From contig CAVOWL010000004.1 of NCBI GenBank assembly GCA_963700105.1, positions 248,001-312,000 on the forward strand: a DNA stretch of 64,000 nt, written 5' to 3'. Position numbers and translations under genes: made by a program. This DNA is from CAVUWL01 sp963700105 (GTDB lineage: Bacteria > Actinomycetota > Thermoleophilia > Solirubrobacterales > 70-9). Below the pieces are notes generated by a model. That model ran no database searches, was not told the DNA's origin, and worked only from the letters and a program-made list of their open reading frames with translations. Below are positions 18,127-27,154 of this stretch, in pieces. Position 1 is the stretch's first letter; each line of letters begins with the position of its first letter.

Positions 18127-18685
18127 GGGGCACATAGTCGGCCCATCCTCAGGGGCCCGGAATGACTCTGGCGGGCTCTCGGTCGCTGCACTTCCAATGC
18201 TCGACAAGCCGGCAGCGTGGCGCTCAGGTCATCGCCAAATGGGGACCCTCAGCGGTGGGGTCTCCTCCGGCGGACGTTTTGGACCGACTTCAGCCTCATA
18301 TCTAGCTATGACCAATCCCTATCTGGCGGCACTCGCCAGGCGGAATTTTGCGCGAAATTATGCCCGTGAGTGTACCAGTACTATTCGACACTGCGAACCT
18401 CCTCCTTGCCGCCGCAGTAACCCATTCGGTCCTTCGAAAGCCTCACCTGACCGTCTGTTTTCGGCGATGGAGGATACCTCGCCCTGGATTGCGAGCCGCT
18501 TGCCCGAGCATGAGGTTTTTGCATCACGCCGCGACGATGTACCTGCTAAAGCAACGGGGGTGGCATGTCATCCAGCACCAGAGGTGGAGCCTCACGGAGC
18601 GCTGATTGGCAGACCCCGGGTTGTCCAAGGCGAATTGGCCACCGGGCCATTGCCTTTGGCGTCGAGTTTCGTCGAAAATGCCGTC
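18127..18685. other. Intergenic between P450 and acetyltransferase
   Basis: About 560 bp. The acetyltransferase frame stays open back to 18104 but the translation is not protein-like before 18686. No clear gene, RNA or repeat seen. Confidence 0.5.
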
Positions 18686-19207
18686 GTGGCGAAATCAAAC
18701 GAAACTGTGGTCCGAGCCGCAACGCCCACCGATGCCGAGGCGATCTGTCAAATCTATAACGCTGCGATGGCCGATCGCAGATCTACCTTCGAGACCGAAC
18801 CTCGCTGCGCCGAAGACTTCCACAAGCGAATCGACGCTGAGCGATATCCGTTCTTGGTATCTGAGGCAGACGGAAGGGTCGTCGGCTGGGCGGGACTCGC
18901 CTCCTACAGTCCCCGGCCCTGCTATGCCGGAATAGGCGAGGTAAGCGTCTACGTAACGCCCGAGGCGCGAGGACAAGGTTTAGGCACGGCGCTGACCGAG
19001 GCTCTGGCGGTAGAGGCCATGCGCAATGATTTCCACAAGCTGCTGGGCAAGCTTTTCATCGACAACGTCGCAAGCATCCGGCTGGTCGAGCGCAGCGGCT
19101 TTTCCTCAGTCGGTACCCATCGTCGTCACGGCCGGCTCGATGGCCAATGGCGCGATGTGCTGGTCGTGGAGCGGCTGCTATTTCCGACGCCCTCGACGGT
19201 GCCATGA
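18686..19207 (+). CDS. GNAT N-acetyltransferase, phosphinothricin-acetyltransferase-like
   Basis: Transfers an acetyl group from acetyl-CoA to an amine; cytosolic. From GTG 18686 the product is 173 residues: VVRAATPTDAEAICQIYNAA as the first strand and helix, AERYPFLVSEADGRVVGWAGL, GEVSVYVTPEARGQGLGTAL as the acetyl-CoA P-loop (R-G-Q-G-L-G), and LFIDNVASIRLVERSGF as the typical C-terminal block of the PAT/MddA group. Such enzymes acetylate phosphinothricin, methionine sulfone or related compounds; the substrate here is not certain. The start lacks a strong ribosome-binding site. Confidence 0.88.
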   Translation: MAKSNETVVRAATPTDAEAICQIYNAAMADRRSTFETEPRCAEDFHKRIDAERYPFLVSEADGRVVGWAGLASYSPRPCYAGIGEVSVYVTPEARGQGLGTALTEALAVEAMRNDFHKLLGKLFIDNVASIRLVERSGFSSVGTHRRHGRLDGQWRDVLVVERLLFPTPSTVP

Positions 19208-19235
19208 CAGGAGGCGGTCGCCTAAGGTTCCATCG

Positions 19236-19718
19236 ATGACCAACATCTATGACCCCACCTTCGAGAAAGGCGACGAACGGCCCGAAGGGTTTCGATCGCG
19301 CCGCGCGCGGATCGGCTACGAACTCGGCACCGAGCTGATCGGCGCGAGCCTCTGGGAGGTCCCACCCGGTGAGGCCGCCTATCCATACCACTTCCACTAC
19401 GCCGATGAGGAGCTAGTGATTGTTCTCTCCGGACGCCTCAGCCTGCGTACGCCAGGAGGAGTCCGAGAGCTTCAGGAGGGCGAGGTCATGCGCTTCCCGC
19501 TCGCCGAGGAGGGAGCTCACCAGATCATCAACCGCACAGACACAATCGCTACGTTCCTTGCCATCTCAAGCCACGGGCGTCCCGACGTGGTCGTCTATCC
19601 GGACTCCGAAAAGATCGGCGTCGGCGAGCGCCTCCCACACGGCGGTGGGCTGCGCGCATTCTTCCGCCAAGAAGACGCGGTCGGCTACTTCGATGGAGAG
19701 CGCCCCAGCAGGGATTGA
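19236..19718 (+). CDS. Cupin-domain protein
   Basis: Small beta-barrel protein, 160 residues. The first cupin motif is YPYHFHYADEELVIVLSGRL with two His and a Glu as metal ligands, and the second is LAEEGAHQIINRTDTIATFL with the third His. The N-terminus contains GASLWEVPPGEA, common in sugar-isomerase-like or regulatory cupins. It starts 28 bp after the acetyltransferase stop and is probably co-transcribed. Enzyme activity cannot be assigned. Confidence 0.85.
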   Translation: MTNIYDPTFEKGDERPEGFRSRRARIGYELGTELIGASLWEVPPGEAAYPYHFHYADEELVIVLSGRLSLRTPGGVRELQEGEVMRFPLAEEGAHQIINRTDTIATFLAISSHGRPDVVVYPDSEKIGVGERLPHGGGLRAFFRQEDAVGYFDGERPSRD

Positions 19719-19825
19719 ATCGCACCGGCGGCTCGGCTTTTGGCACTCAGAGCAAGGACAGAAATGGGCGGGTGGCGAATCTCCAATCTCGACGACTGGC
19801 CGGTGCATCGTCGGGTCGCGGTCCG

Positions 19826-20257
19826 TCAGACTTTTCCGAAATAAAAGCCGGCGGATCTTTCGCCCCGGAAGCAATCTCCCTCGTTACCGTGAGACTTCAA
19901 TGGCATCAGAACCTGGCAGGTCCAGCCGGGCCACTCCTTCATTGTGTAGACGGTTTCGGCAGACTCGATCCGTTCTTCAGGTGATCCTTCATGGGCAATG
20001 GTTTCTTCCTCGGGGTTCCAAAAGCTCTCGATCACCGCCATCGCTTTTTTACAACTTAGGTGTGGGCTGCTGGTGACCCTGACATGGGTGTAGAAGTCCG
20101 GGATGCCTTCTTCATTGACGTCGACTGCGCGGAATGAGCCGCAGCGGGGTTCTGGAAGTCGGACGAGTCCGCTCCCCGCACTCGCTGTAGAGGCGAGGGC
20201 GCTCAATGCGGTCAGGACGATTCCAAGGATCAAGGCGCAACACCACTTGCTTCTCAT
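19826..20257 (-). CDS. Secreted hypothetical protein, 143 aa
   Basis: ATG 20257, preceded by AAGGGA at good spacing, starts a signal peptide (MRSKWCCALILGIVLTALSA, cleavage probably after STASA). The mature part has RCGSFRAVDVNEEGIPDFYTHV, SCKKAMAVIESFW, WTCQVLM and DCFRGERSAGF, with four Cys that could form two disulfides. This layout (Cys-strand-helix-Cys) is common in small exported proteins of soil actinobacteria. No function can be given. Confidence 0.7.
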   Translation of the reverse strand: MRSKWCCALILGIVLTALSALASTASAGSGLVRLPEPRCGSFRAVDVNEEGIPDFYTHVRVTSSPHLSCKKAMAVIESFWNPEEETIAHEGSPEERIESAETVYTMKEWPGWTCQVLMPLKSHGNEGDCFRGERSAGFYFGKV

Positions 20258-20946
20258 TTGCCGATCCCTTGGTTGGAGTTCAGAACTGGACGAGCAAGGC
20301 ACCAGCGAACAGATATCACCGCGACGTTTGTCGCTCGCTCAGTAGGCACATTCTAGTGGCCAGCGCAAGGCCCGACGAATTTGCGGCCCTCGCAGGCCGG
20401 ATGACTTTGCTGAGGCTCAGGAAATTTAAGGGAACTCGGCCGCCCAGAAGCCGTGGCGATCATCGCCGTCGGCTTTCCGCGCCCCAAATAATGAGCCGTA
20501 TCCCCTAACGCCTGATCCTCAACTCTGGGGGTTGCCTCGCGCGGACTGCCCTAATCGATGCACGACGGGCGGCAGTCATGCAATCGGTTTCGTCTATCCG
20601 GCTCCAGGGGTCGATTTGCCTCTGTTACCGAATCGCACCACTTCGGCCGGAATGGCAGCGCCAAAGGGCCCCGAGGGCCATCCCCTTGGCGGATGTGAAT
20701 CTTGCAGTTCCGGCGATGCTGCTTCGTAATATCAGGGGCCGCTAACCCAGTGCATCGCATACCTGGGACCCAACAGGCCGGCCCGGTGATGGGAGTAGAA
20801 AGCCGATGATCCGTAGTAGCCACTGGCTCAGAGACCCTCTCGAGACGCTGGATACCGGCCTTTCAGGAGAGGCCCAATCGACGGCACCGGTGTCGACTCG
20901 GGAAGTCAGCAGGCTTTTTTCAAGCCACCGAGCCAGACGGCGGGGA
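20258..20946. other. Gene-poor stretch
   Basis: About 690 bp without a convincing open frame on either strand. No repeat or RNA gene recognised. Confidence 0.5.
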
Positions 20947-21258
20947 TCAAAGCAACTTCTCCAGCGCCCCTTCGACCTCATCAACAGTCGTGTCTCCGAA
21001 TAGCGCTTGCCCAAACAGCGCAGCGGCCCAGCTGATCAGATCGAGCCTCGGCTTGCGCTCCTCGATGTAGCGGGCGAGCCAACGCCGGGCCAAGGGCTCA
21101 AATCGCTTCTGGTCTTTCTCGAGCGATAGACAGGTGAGCCGCAGGGCATCGTCAAGCTGGATGTGGGAGAGACTCGTCGCGTAGAGCCATGCTGAGCCAA
21201 AGTCCCCGCTCTTCAAAGCTCGCTCGAAATGCGCCTGATCGCTGCCTGCATTGCCCAT
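20947..21258 (-). CDS. Conserved-looking alpha-helical hypothetical protein, 103 aa
   Basis: From ATG 21258 (MGNAGSDQAHFERALKSGDF) the whole protein is helical: SAWLYATSLSHIQLDDALRL, TCLSLEKDQKRFEPLARRWL, ARYIEERKPRLDLISWAAAL, VDEVEGALEKLL. I recall similar small proteins with the pattern HFxRAL...L.DAL.L...L..KD..R....RWL in many actinobacteria, without a known role. The upstream extension of the frame (S/R/G-rich) is rejected. Confidence 0.7.
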   Translation of the reverse strand: MGNAGSDQAHFERALKSGDFGSAWLYATSLSHIQLDDALRLTCLSLEKDQKRFEPLARRWLARYIEERKPRLDLISWAAALFGQALFGDTTVDEVEGALEKLL

Positions 21259-22544
21259 CGAACATATGTTCGCAGATAGCCGGGGCCGTCGCGCTCCGCT
21301 CGAGCTAGCTCCGCCTCGCGATGAGCGACGGCTCAACTCAGTGCCCATAGGCTTGAGGTAACCTCGAGTTCAAAATCCCGGGGGCGGGTGGCTCTGGGTG
21401 GAGCGGCACTGGTCAACGACACAGACGCTGGGGTCGCGGTCGGGGGGTCTCACCTTGGCGTTGACGATTGACGGCGCTCCGTTTGGCAACCGCCGCTGAA
21501 CCCCCGTCACCCGGATTTCAGGAGGCTCCCTGTTAGTTCGGCACAGGTATCAAGCCATTTCGGGGTGCATAGACCGTCTGCATGCGCGGTTCATCCACAG
21601 CGCGATCGGTGAGCTCCGTGGGAAGGCAGCCCGTCGACCCGTTTTCGTGCGATGTTCTCTCTTGCAAGTCGACAGGTTGCTGTGGCTTATGGCGACGCAC
21701 ATATGGCGTAGGAGCGGAACGTAAATGACGACTCGGTTCTATTCTCGAACGCCCCTGGCCATCCAGTTGCCGCGGCGCCGTTGGATGGCGGAGGAAAGAG
21801 TGTCACTTTAGCCCCGTCTCTGTTTTGGTCCGATCGGCCTGAAAAGTGTATTCCGAACTGACCGGAGGTTGGCGAGCTTTGAGGAGTAAATCTACTGACT
21901 GCCCCAATAGCTATGAACCGCACCACGTTGCGATCGCTTTGGCGTAGGTCAGTCTGGCGCGGATCTTTCTCATCGAGCCTCCGAGTCGTTTGTGGATGGG
22001 AGCCTTGGAACCTAATAGAGGGTCAGCCACAGAAGTGGTCCTCGCCAATCAGAGCGATTTTGCGGGGTTGGGAGAGGCGGCTAAAGGCGAGCGATGGTCA
22101 TGCAATTTTGCCCGTCCTAGACTGCTTCACAGCTAGCACGCAGGGCGGACCCGGGGCGGTTCGCACTCCGGCGCAGACGGCGAAGGCTGGTGCACTATGT
22201 TCTTCGCCCGTCGTTTTGTCCACGTATGCGTACCATCCGGTGTTGCCCTGGCCGAGGCTGGCCAGCTCCATTCCTCTCCCCCCTGTGAAGGAAATGGCGA
22301 GCCGATCTCCTCGCTCGGTGTTGAGCCTTCTCTCGCCAATTCGGGTGCGTCAGCGTTACCCTTGGTTCCTGTTGCAGAGGACCGGCGGGGTTAGGTCAGC
22401 CGCCCGACGGTCCGCACGCTCGGATATCGTCGATGGGTAGCGACGAGAAGGAGGTCCAATAAATTCGCATCGCCCAGGGCGCTGCGGATGTAGGGAGTGG
22501 TTGCCACAGCCTATTGCTGGCGGTCCAACGGTAATGTTCACGAA
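21259..22544. other. Long gene-poor region
   Basis: Nearly 1.3 kb with only one weak protein-like frame (22098-22271, listed separately). GC is visibly lower than in the flanks, suggesting decayed or acquired DNA. No tRNA, repeat array or insertion-sequence ends recognised. Confidence 0.5.
22098..22271 (-). pseudogene. Short protein-like frame, possible remnant of a secreted protein
   Basis: An ATG preceded by GGGGGGAGAGGA opens 57 codons: MELASLGQGNTGWYAYVDKT, then EEHSAPAFAVCAGVRTAPGP and a Cys-containing end. The pattern of a Trp/Tyr-rich strand followed by AFAVCA resembles the end of exported beta-sandwich proteins. It may be a leftover fragment or chance. Confidence 0.25.
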
Positions 22545-24065
22545 ATGAGTTTGGGTTCCAACACCCACGGGCGCATCAGCAACGGGGTCCGGACGAAATC
22601 GATCGCCGTGGTCGGCGGCGGCTTCGGTGGCGTCGGTGCGACGGTGCTATTGAACCGCGCGGGCTATAACGACGTCACTGTCTTCGAGCGGGGCGAGCGG
22701 GTCGGCGGGGTTTGGAACCAAAACACCTATCCGGGCGCCGCTTGCGATGTCCCGTCGCACCTCTATGAGTTCTCGTTTGAGCCAAACCCACGCTGGTCGC
22801 GCCGCTATGCGCCGCAGGCCGAGATCCAGGCCTACCTCGAGGATGTCGCCCGCCGCCACGGGGTCCTGGATCGGATTCGCACAGGCACCGAGGTGAGCCG
22901 AGCCAATTGGGATGAGGAACGAAGCAAGTGGCTGTTGGACACAAGCGCCGGTGCGCATGAGGCTGACATCCTGATCACCGCCTGCGGCCAGCTATCGGTC
23001 GCAAATGTCCCCGCGATTCCCGGCCTTGAGAGCTTCGATGGGCCGGTGTTTCACACCGCACAGTGGCGCCACGACGTTGACCTCGCCGGTAAGCGTGTAG
23101 CCGTCGTCGGGACCGGCTGCAGCGCGATCCAAGCCGTGCCGGCCATCCAGCCGCTGGTCGAGCAGGTTGACGTCTACCAGCGCTCACCCGGCTGGACCAT
23201 GCCAAAGATGGACTTCGCCTACGCCGAGCGAACCAAATCGCTTTTTGAACGCTTCCCGGTCTTACAGCGGCTCGACCGCAAGGCGAATTTCGCCTTCCAT
23301 GAGCTCGGCGCCGCAGCAATGACCAACAGCAAGTGGCTGCTCGGACCCCTCCGCGCGCTCGGGCGCCGTCAGATCGAGAACGCGATCAAGGACGATGAGC
23401 TCCGCGCCAAGGTGACCCCGACCGATGAGATCGGCTGCAAGCGAATCATGTTGACCGACGAGTGGTATCCGACGCTCACCATGCCGAACGTGGAGCTCAT
23501 CACGGACGCCATCACGGAGGTGACGTCGACAGGGATACGCGTCAAGGACGGCACCGAGCGCGCCGCCGACGTGCTCGTGCTATCTACCGGCTTTAAGTCC
23601 CACGACTTCATCGCCCCGATGGAGATCGTCGGGAGAGGTGGCCGCACGCTCGCCGAGGAGTGGGCGCAGGTGCCCTACGCGTATCTCGGGCTGAGCGTCC
23701 CTAGCTTCCCGAACATGTTCCTGCTCTACGGGCCCAACACGAACGGGGGAACTGGCTCGGTTATCTATGTGATTGAGGCGGGAATAGCCCACGTGATCGC
23801 GGCCCTGGGCGAGCTCGGGCGCGCGCATGCGGACCAGATCGAGGTTGGCCGCAAGACCGCCGATGGGTTTGATCGGGAGTTGCGGGCCGCCTTGGCTGGA
23901 ACCGTCTGGCACACCGGCTGCACGAACTGGTACGTCGACGAGAATGGCAATGACCCTAACCAGTGGCCGTGGCTTTGGAGCAAGTACCGCCGCAGAACCG
24001 CACGAATCGAACCGGGCGCCTATGAGCTGCGCACTCCCGTGCCGAACCGCGAGCTCACTGCCTGA
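22545..24065 (+). CDS. Flavin-dependent Baeyer-Villiger-type monooxygenase
   Basis: FAD/NADPH enzyme that inserts oxygen next to a ketone, or a close relative. From ATG 22545 there are 506 residues. The FAD-binding VVGGGFGGVGATVLLNRAG lies at about 21-39, GVWNQNTYPGAACDVPSHLY follows, the BVMO fingerprint FDGPVFHTAQW (FxGxxxHxxxW) is near 164-174, and the NADPH-binding VVGTGCSAIQAVP follows it. ATGFK-like LSTGFKSHDF is near the second flavin contact. The C-terminus has WYVDENGNDPNQWPW, common in this group. Stands alone on the plus strand. Substrate unknown. Confidence 0.93.
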   Translation: MSLGSNTHGRISNGVRTKSIAVVGGGFGGVGATVLLNRAGYNDVTVFERGERVGGVWNQNTYPGAACDVPSHLYEFSFEPNPRWSRRYAPQAEIQAYLEDVARRHGVLDRIRTGTEVSRANWDEERSKWLLDTSAGAHEADILITACGQLSVANVPAIPGLESFDGPVFHTAQWRHDVDLAGKRVAVVGTGCSAIQAVPAIQPLVEQVDVYQRSPGWTMPKMDFAYAERTKSLFERFPVLQRLDRKANFAFHELGAAAMTNSKWLLGPLRALGRRQIENAIKDDELRAKVTPTDEIGCKRIMLTDEWYPTLTMPNVELITDAITEVTSTGIRVKDGTERAADVLVLSTGFKSHDFIAPMEIVGRGGRTLAEEWAQVPYAYLGLSVPSFPNMFLLYGPNTNGGTGSVIYVIEAGIAHVIAALGELGRAHADQIEVGRKTADGFDRELRAALAGTVWHTGCTNWYVDENGNDPNQWPWLWSKYRRRTARIEPGAYELRTPVPNRELTA

Positions 24066-24604
24066 CAGCGGAGATACACATGTTCATTTGGCTTCCGCTT
24101 CGCAGGGACCCGAAGCCAGGCCACGTCCCGTCCACACTGCCGCATCGGGTGATTGCGAGCGCTTTGACGATCAGCAGCAGGCGTCCGCTCGGGGCGAAAC
24201 CGAGGTGTCTCTTCTGATAGATCCACCAGCCTGCTTGCGCTCGAAGCGAAAGCCACTCCGCGCTTGCGCGGGAACCAGTCATCAAGGGAACAGAACTCAG
24301 GCGGCGCGACCGGCCTTTTGATCGGCATGTCGATCGTGTTCACGACGAGCTTCCCGCGCTCAAAGGAGTCCGGTGCCTCGCGCGATGCCAGCGGATCAGC
24401 GGCCGACCAAAAGGAGAAGACATTCTCGCCCAGCCTGGTCCTCCAAAGTCCGTCGGTCTCATCGAAGAGGAGCGATTCACCGCTTGCGACCACCAACTCA
24501 TCGCAGGCGAGTGTCGCTCCATTATCGAGGTACACGGCGCAGGGGGTGGCACCACAGCCGCTCGCCACAAACAAGCGGCTCCCCGCCAATCGTCGCAAGG
24601 CCAC
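24020..24604 (-). CDS. Hypothetical protein, doubtful or degenerate
   Basis: Minus-strand frame of 194 codons from GTG 24604 whose first 110 residues look protein-like (LFVASGCGATPCAVYLDNG, ELVVASGESLLFDETDGLWR, GKLVVNTIDMPIKRP), while the end overlapping the monooxygenase does not. The frame is open about 57 bases further upstream with plausible sequence (LVAEPWWLTSKQTV) but no start codon, so it may be a truncated gene. Not recognised. Confidence 0.3.
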   Translation of the reverse strand: MALRRLAGSRLFVASGCGATPCAVYLDNGATLACDELVVASGESLLFDETDGLWRTRLGENVFSFWSAADPLASREAPDSFERGKLVVNTIDMPIKRPVAPPEFCSLDDWFPRKRGVAFASSASRLVDLSEETPRFRPERTPAADRQSARNHPMRQCGRDVAWLRVPAKRKPNEHVYLRCQAVSSRFGTGVRSS

Positions 24605-24702
24605 CGTTTGCTTCGACGTCAGCCACCAGGGCTCAGCGACCAGCGTGCCGGCGGAAAACGTCTAGCCCAGGAACCGACAGGTCACCTGGATCGCGATCTC
24701 AG

Positions 24703-24822
24703 ATGATCATCCTTGCCTGCATCTCTGTCGGCGAAATCGCCGAGCGGGTCCTGATCGTTGGGCTCACCATCCTATTCGTGATCAAACCGCGTCCGCCGCT
24801 TCTAGCCTGGCGCGGCCGCTAG
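24703..24822 (+). CDS. Possible 39-aa single-helix membrane peptide
   Basis: MIILACISVGEIAERVLIVG followed by LTILFVIKPRPPLLAWRGR: one hydrophobic segment and a basic C-terminus. No clear ribosome-binding site. Could be chance. Confidence 0.22.
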   Translation: MIILACISVGEIAERVLIVGLTILFVIKPRPPLLAWRGR

Positions 24823-24892
24823 CGCAGAGCGCAGAGGTTCGGAAGAGGAGCGGCCGCGTTGCTGGGACGCGTCGATTAATCGATGGCACCCG

Positions 24893-24922
24893 GATCGACT
24901 GTCAGAACTCTGACAGTCGATC
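24893..24922. promoter_or_regulatory. 30-bp palindrome with GTCAGA-AC-TCTGAC core
   Basis: Arms GATCGACTGTCAGA and TCTGACAGTCGATC (14 bp each, perfect) around AC. It lies 37-66 bp upstream of the prepilin-like gene. A further CTGACGGTCGATTA at 24939-24952 and a TCGATTAATCGA palindrome at 24872-24883 flank it. The inner 14 bp recur at 31786 and 33965. Probably an operator; a transcript hairpin is the alternative. Confidence 0.65.
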
Positions 24923-24958
24923 ATGTAAAGAGGTGCTACTGACGGTCGATTAAGGCGT

Positions 24959-25435
24959 GTGAAAGTCAGTCGACACCCGCTGTGCAGTCTCGCCCTGACT
25001 CGACAGCGCAGCGTCGTGGACCGCGAGGCCGGATTCACACTGATCGAGCTTCTCGTCGTAATGCTTATCCTCGGTATCCTGGCCGCGGTCGCGCTGCCGG
25101 CGTTCTTCAACCAGAGAGAAAAGTCCTTCGATGTCAAGGCAAAGAACGTGGCGCACACGGTCCAGGTTGCGATGGAAACGTGCTCGACCGAAAATGCCGG
25201 CGTCTACACGAGCTGCAGCGTTACGGCGATGAAGAAAATCGAGCCGACCCTGAATAGCGGCCCAACCTTCACGGTAACGCTACCCGCGAAAGGCGGGTAC
25301 ACCATTGCGGTGACTGCAGAAACGACCAAAAACAAATTCGACATCGTCCGCAGTGCAAGCGGCGAAATCACATTCTCATGCACGACAAAAGGGAAAGCTG
25401 GCTGCCCGAGCACCGGCAGCTGGGTCAATGGCTAG
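24959..25435 (+). CDS. Type IV prepilin-like protein
   Basis: Exported pilin or pseudopilin processed by a prepilin peptidase. After a charged leader comes the type III signal AG|FTLIELLVVMLILGILAAVA with the +5 Glu, then an amphipathic helix and a C-terminal domain with four Cys (ETCSTENAGVYTSCSV; FSCTTKGKAGCPSTG). The annotated GTG start gives a 25-residue leader; GTG 25016 would give a six-residue leader and is equally plausible. No other pilus gene is in the window, so the assembly machinery must be elsewhere. The upstream palindromes suggest regulated expression. Confidence 0.85.
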   Translation: MKVSRHPLCSLALTRQRSVVDREAGFTLIELLVVMLILGILAAVALPAFFNQREKSFDVKAKNVAHTVQVAMETCSTENAGVYTSCSVTAMKKIEPTLNSGPTFTVTLPAKGGYTIAVTAETTKNKFDIVRSASGEITFSCTTKGKAGCPSTGSWVNG

Positions 25436-25860
25436 CTGCCACCCTATGCATCTGAGAGGACGATACGACCAATTCTGGCAATCCCTCGTCGGTGGGGGAC
25501 TGACCTGTTCGAACGGCTCCAGCTCCTGCCCGGATCACGCCAGCGACACTGGCGGCTTCCTGAAACTGGCAGACAATGCTGTCTATCCAGCAAGCGAGAG
25601 GGGGCGCAACCGTGTGATCGCTGCCGCGCGGACCGAGCACCGTTTTCGACAGCGACCTTTTCGGGTTGGGCACCCTGCCGCCGACGTGCTGGCGGCCGCG
25701 CTGCGGCTCTGACTCGCTTGCCAATAATTCCCCGGCGGCTGAGGTCCATGCTTGCCTCGGCGCCTCGGGGGCGATTGCGATGCCTCGCTCGGACCAGAGG
25801 TTTCCCGCCAAATCTCCCGAATAGGAGTGCATCACGACCCCCACCGCGGTCTCTCGCGCC
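25436..25860. other. Intergenic, no gene supported
   Basis: About 425 bp between the prepilin and the FGE-domain gene. Frames on both strands are open but not protein-like. Confidence 0.5.
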
Positions 25861-27147
25861 ATGTCCACTCGCCATCTTCTCGCCATCCTCGTCGCTTTCC
25901 TAATCGGACTCGTCGCTCCCGCGGCCGCAGGAGCGACGCCCAAGCCGGCGGTACTGACCTTCAAGACGGCGCAGGTGGGGGCGCCGCAAAACCCATCGGT
26001 CGGGATCGTGCCCTTCACCGATGCGATCTACCGCACCTGCGCTGAAGCGCCGGCGCCGCCCGAGGACTCAATGGCGCCGCCGGACCCCTGCCAGGAAATC
26101 GGCAGCGTCGGCTATCGCTACGGGATCGGCCAGCTCGAGGTCACCGTCAGGCAGTGGGTCGCGTTCCTGAACACGGTTGACCCGCTCGGCCGCAACAAGG
26201 ACCGGCTCTATTCCAAGACCGAGAGTGGCACCGCTTGGCCACGGTTTGGCCAGATCGACTTCTCGACAACCGCGCCCGCCGGCCGCCACTACTCGCTTGC
26301 CGCTCCTGAATGGGGAGATAAGCCCTACGGCTTCGCCAACTTCCTGCGCTGCGCGCGATTTGTCAACTCCCTCTACAACGGGCGGGTCCTCTCGCAGCGA
26401 GCCAGTCGCGACGGCGGCCTCCACTACATCACCTACCGGGTGCGACTCTCGCCCCGGACCGGGTCCGGGATGTATGAGATGAACCAGCGAGCGCCGGTCC
26501 GCACCCACAGGTCGGGCTTCGTGCTGCCCAGCCAGAACGAGTGGATCAAGGCCGCCTATTACGACCCCGATGGCGGCGGCACCTACTCCTACTGGAAGTA
26601 CCCCACCAACCCCGGCGTCTTCGGTGATGGCACCGCGACGGCGCCTGCGCCGGCGACACTGGACCCCGCTAACGGCAACGTCACCAATGCCTCGACGCAG
26701 CCCCTTGCGACCTACCACTCCTCCGGAGCCCCCGCGCCGAGCTGGTGCCCATCCAACCAGACGGCCGAAGCTTGCGCGACGGTGAACCCGTTTGGGCTTT
26801 CCGCCAGCGCTTACGCCAAGGCCTACCAGGGCAGCCTGGGCACGGTCGGCCAGGACATGACTTTCTCGCCGTGGGGGACCCTCGACCAGGGTGGCAACGC
26901 GGTCGAGTGGACCGACACGATCACACCGCCCCCGTTCGGGGCGAAGGGGCACCGGGTCTGGCGGCGGCTGCACGGGGGCATCGCCAATGCCCCCGCCTAC
27001 CAGCTCTGGCTCTCCGCGGTGGGCCTCCAGCCGCAGAACGACCCGCTCTACACGGCGACCTATCCGTGGCTGGGCCTGAGGATCGGCGTACTCGGCAACC
27101 CGGTCCGCAAGCGGCGCGATAAATCCGGCGGCGAATCACTGGGGTGA
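25861..27147 (+). CDS. Secreted FGE-sulfatase (SUMF1/PvdO-like) domain protein
   Basis: 428 residues. A signal peptide (MSTRHLLAILVAFLIGLVAP, then AAAGA) is followed by a formylglycine-generating-enzyme fold: YRYGIGQLEVTVRQWVAFLN, PYGFANFLRCARFVNSLYNG, GFVLPSQNEWIKAAYYDP, FSPWGTLDQGGNAVEWTDT and the C-terminal WLGLRIGVLG. In the family this fold makes formylglycine or binds other ligands; the copper-binding Cys pair of true FGE is not evident near the C-terminus, so enzymatic FGE activity is doubtful. Export is also unusual for sulfatase activation. No sulfatase gene is nearby. Confidence 0.82.
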   Translation: MSTRHLLAILVAFLIGLVAPAAAGATPKPAVLTFKTAQVGAPQNPSVGIVPFTDAIYRTCAEAPAPPEDSMAPPDPCQEIGSVGYRYGIGQLEVTVRQWVAFLNTVDPLGRNKDRLYSKTESGTAWPRFGQIDFSTTAPAGRHYSLAAPEWGDKPYGFANFLRCARFVNSLYNGRVLSQRASRDGGLHYITYRVRLSPRTGSGMYEMNQRAPVRTHRSGFVLPSQNEWIKAAYYDPDGGGTYSYWKYPTNPGVFGDGTATAPAPATLDPANGNVTNASTQPLATYHSSGAPAPSWCPSNQTAEACATVNPFGLSASAYAKAYQGSLGTVGQDMTFSPWGTLDQGGNAVEWTDTITPPPFGAKGHRVWRRLHGGIANAPAYQLWLSAVGLQPQNDPLYTATYPWLGLRIGVLGNPVRKRRDKSGGESLG

Positions 27148-27154
27148 TGTCGCG

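Noticed and set aside
25425..26018. 197-codon minus-strand frame
   Set aside because: Overlaps the signal peptide of the FGE-domain gene in antisense and has shadow-like composition.
26068..26973. 301-codon minus-strand frame
   Set aside because: Antisense shadow of the FGE-domain gene, driven by third-position GC.
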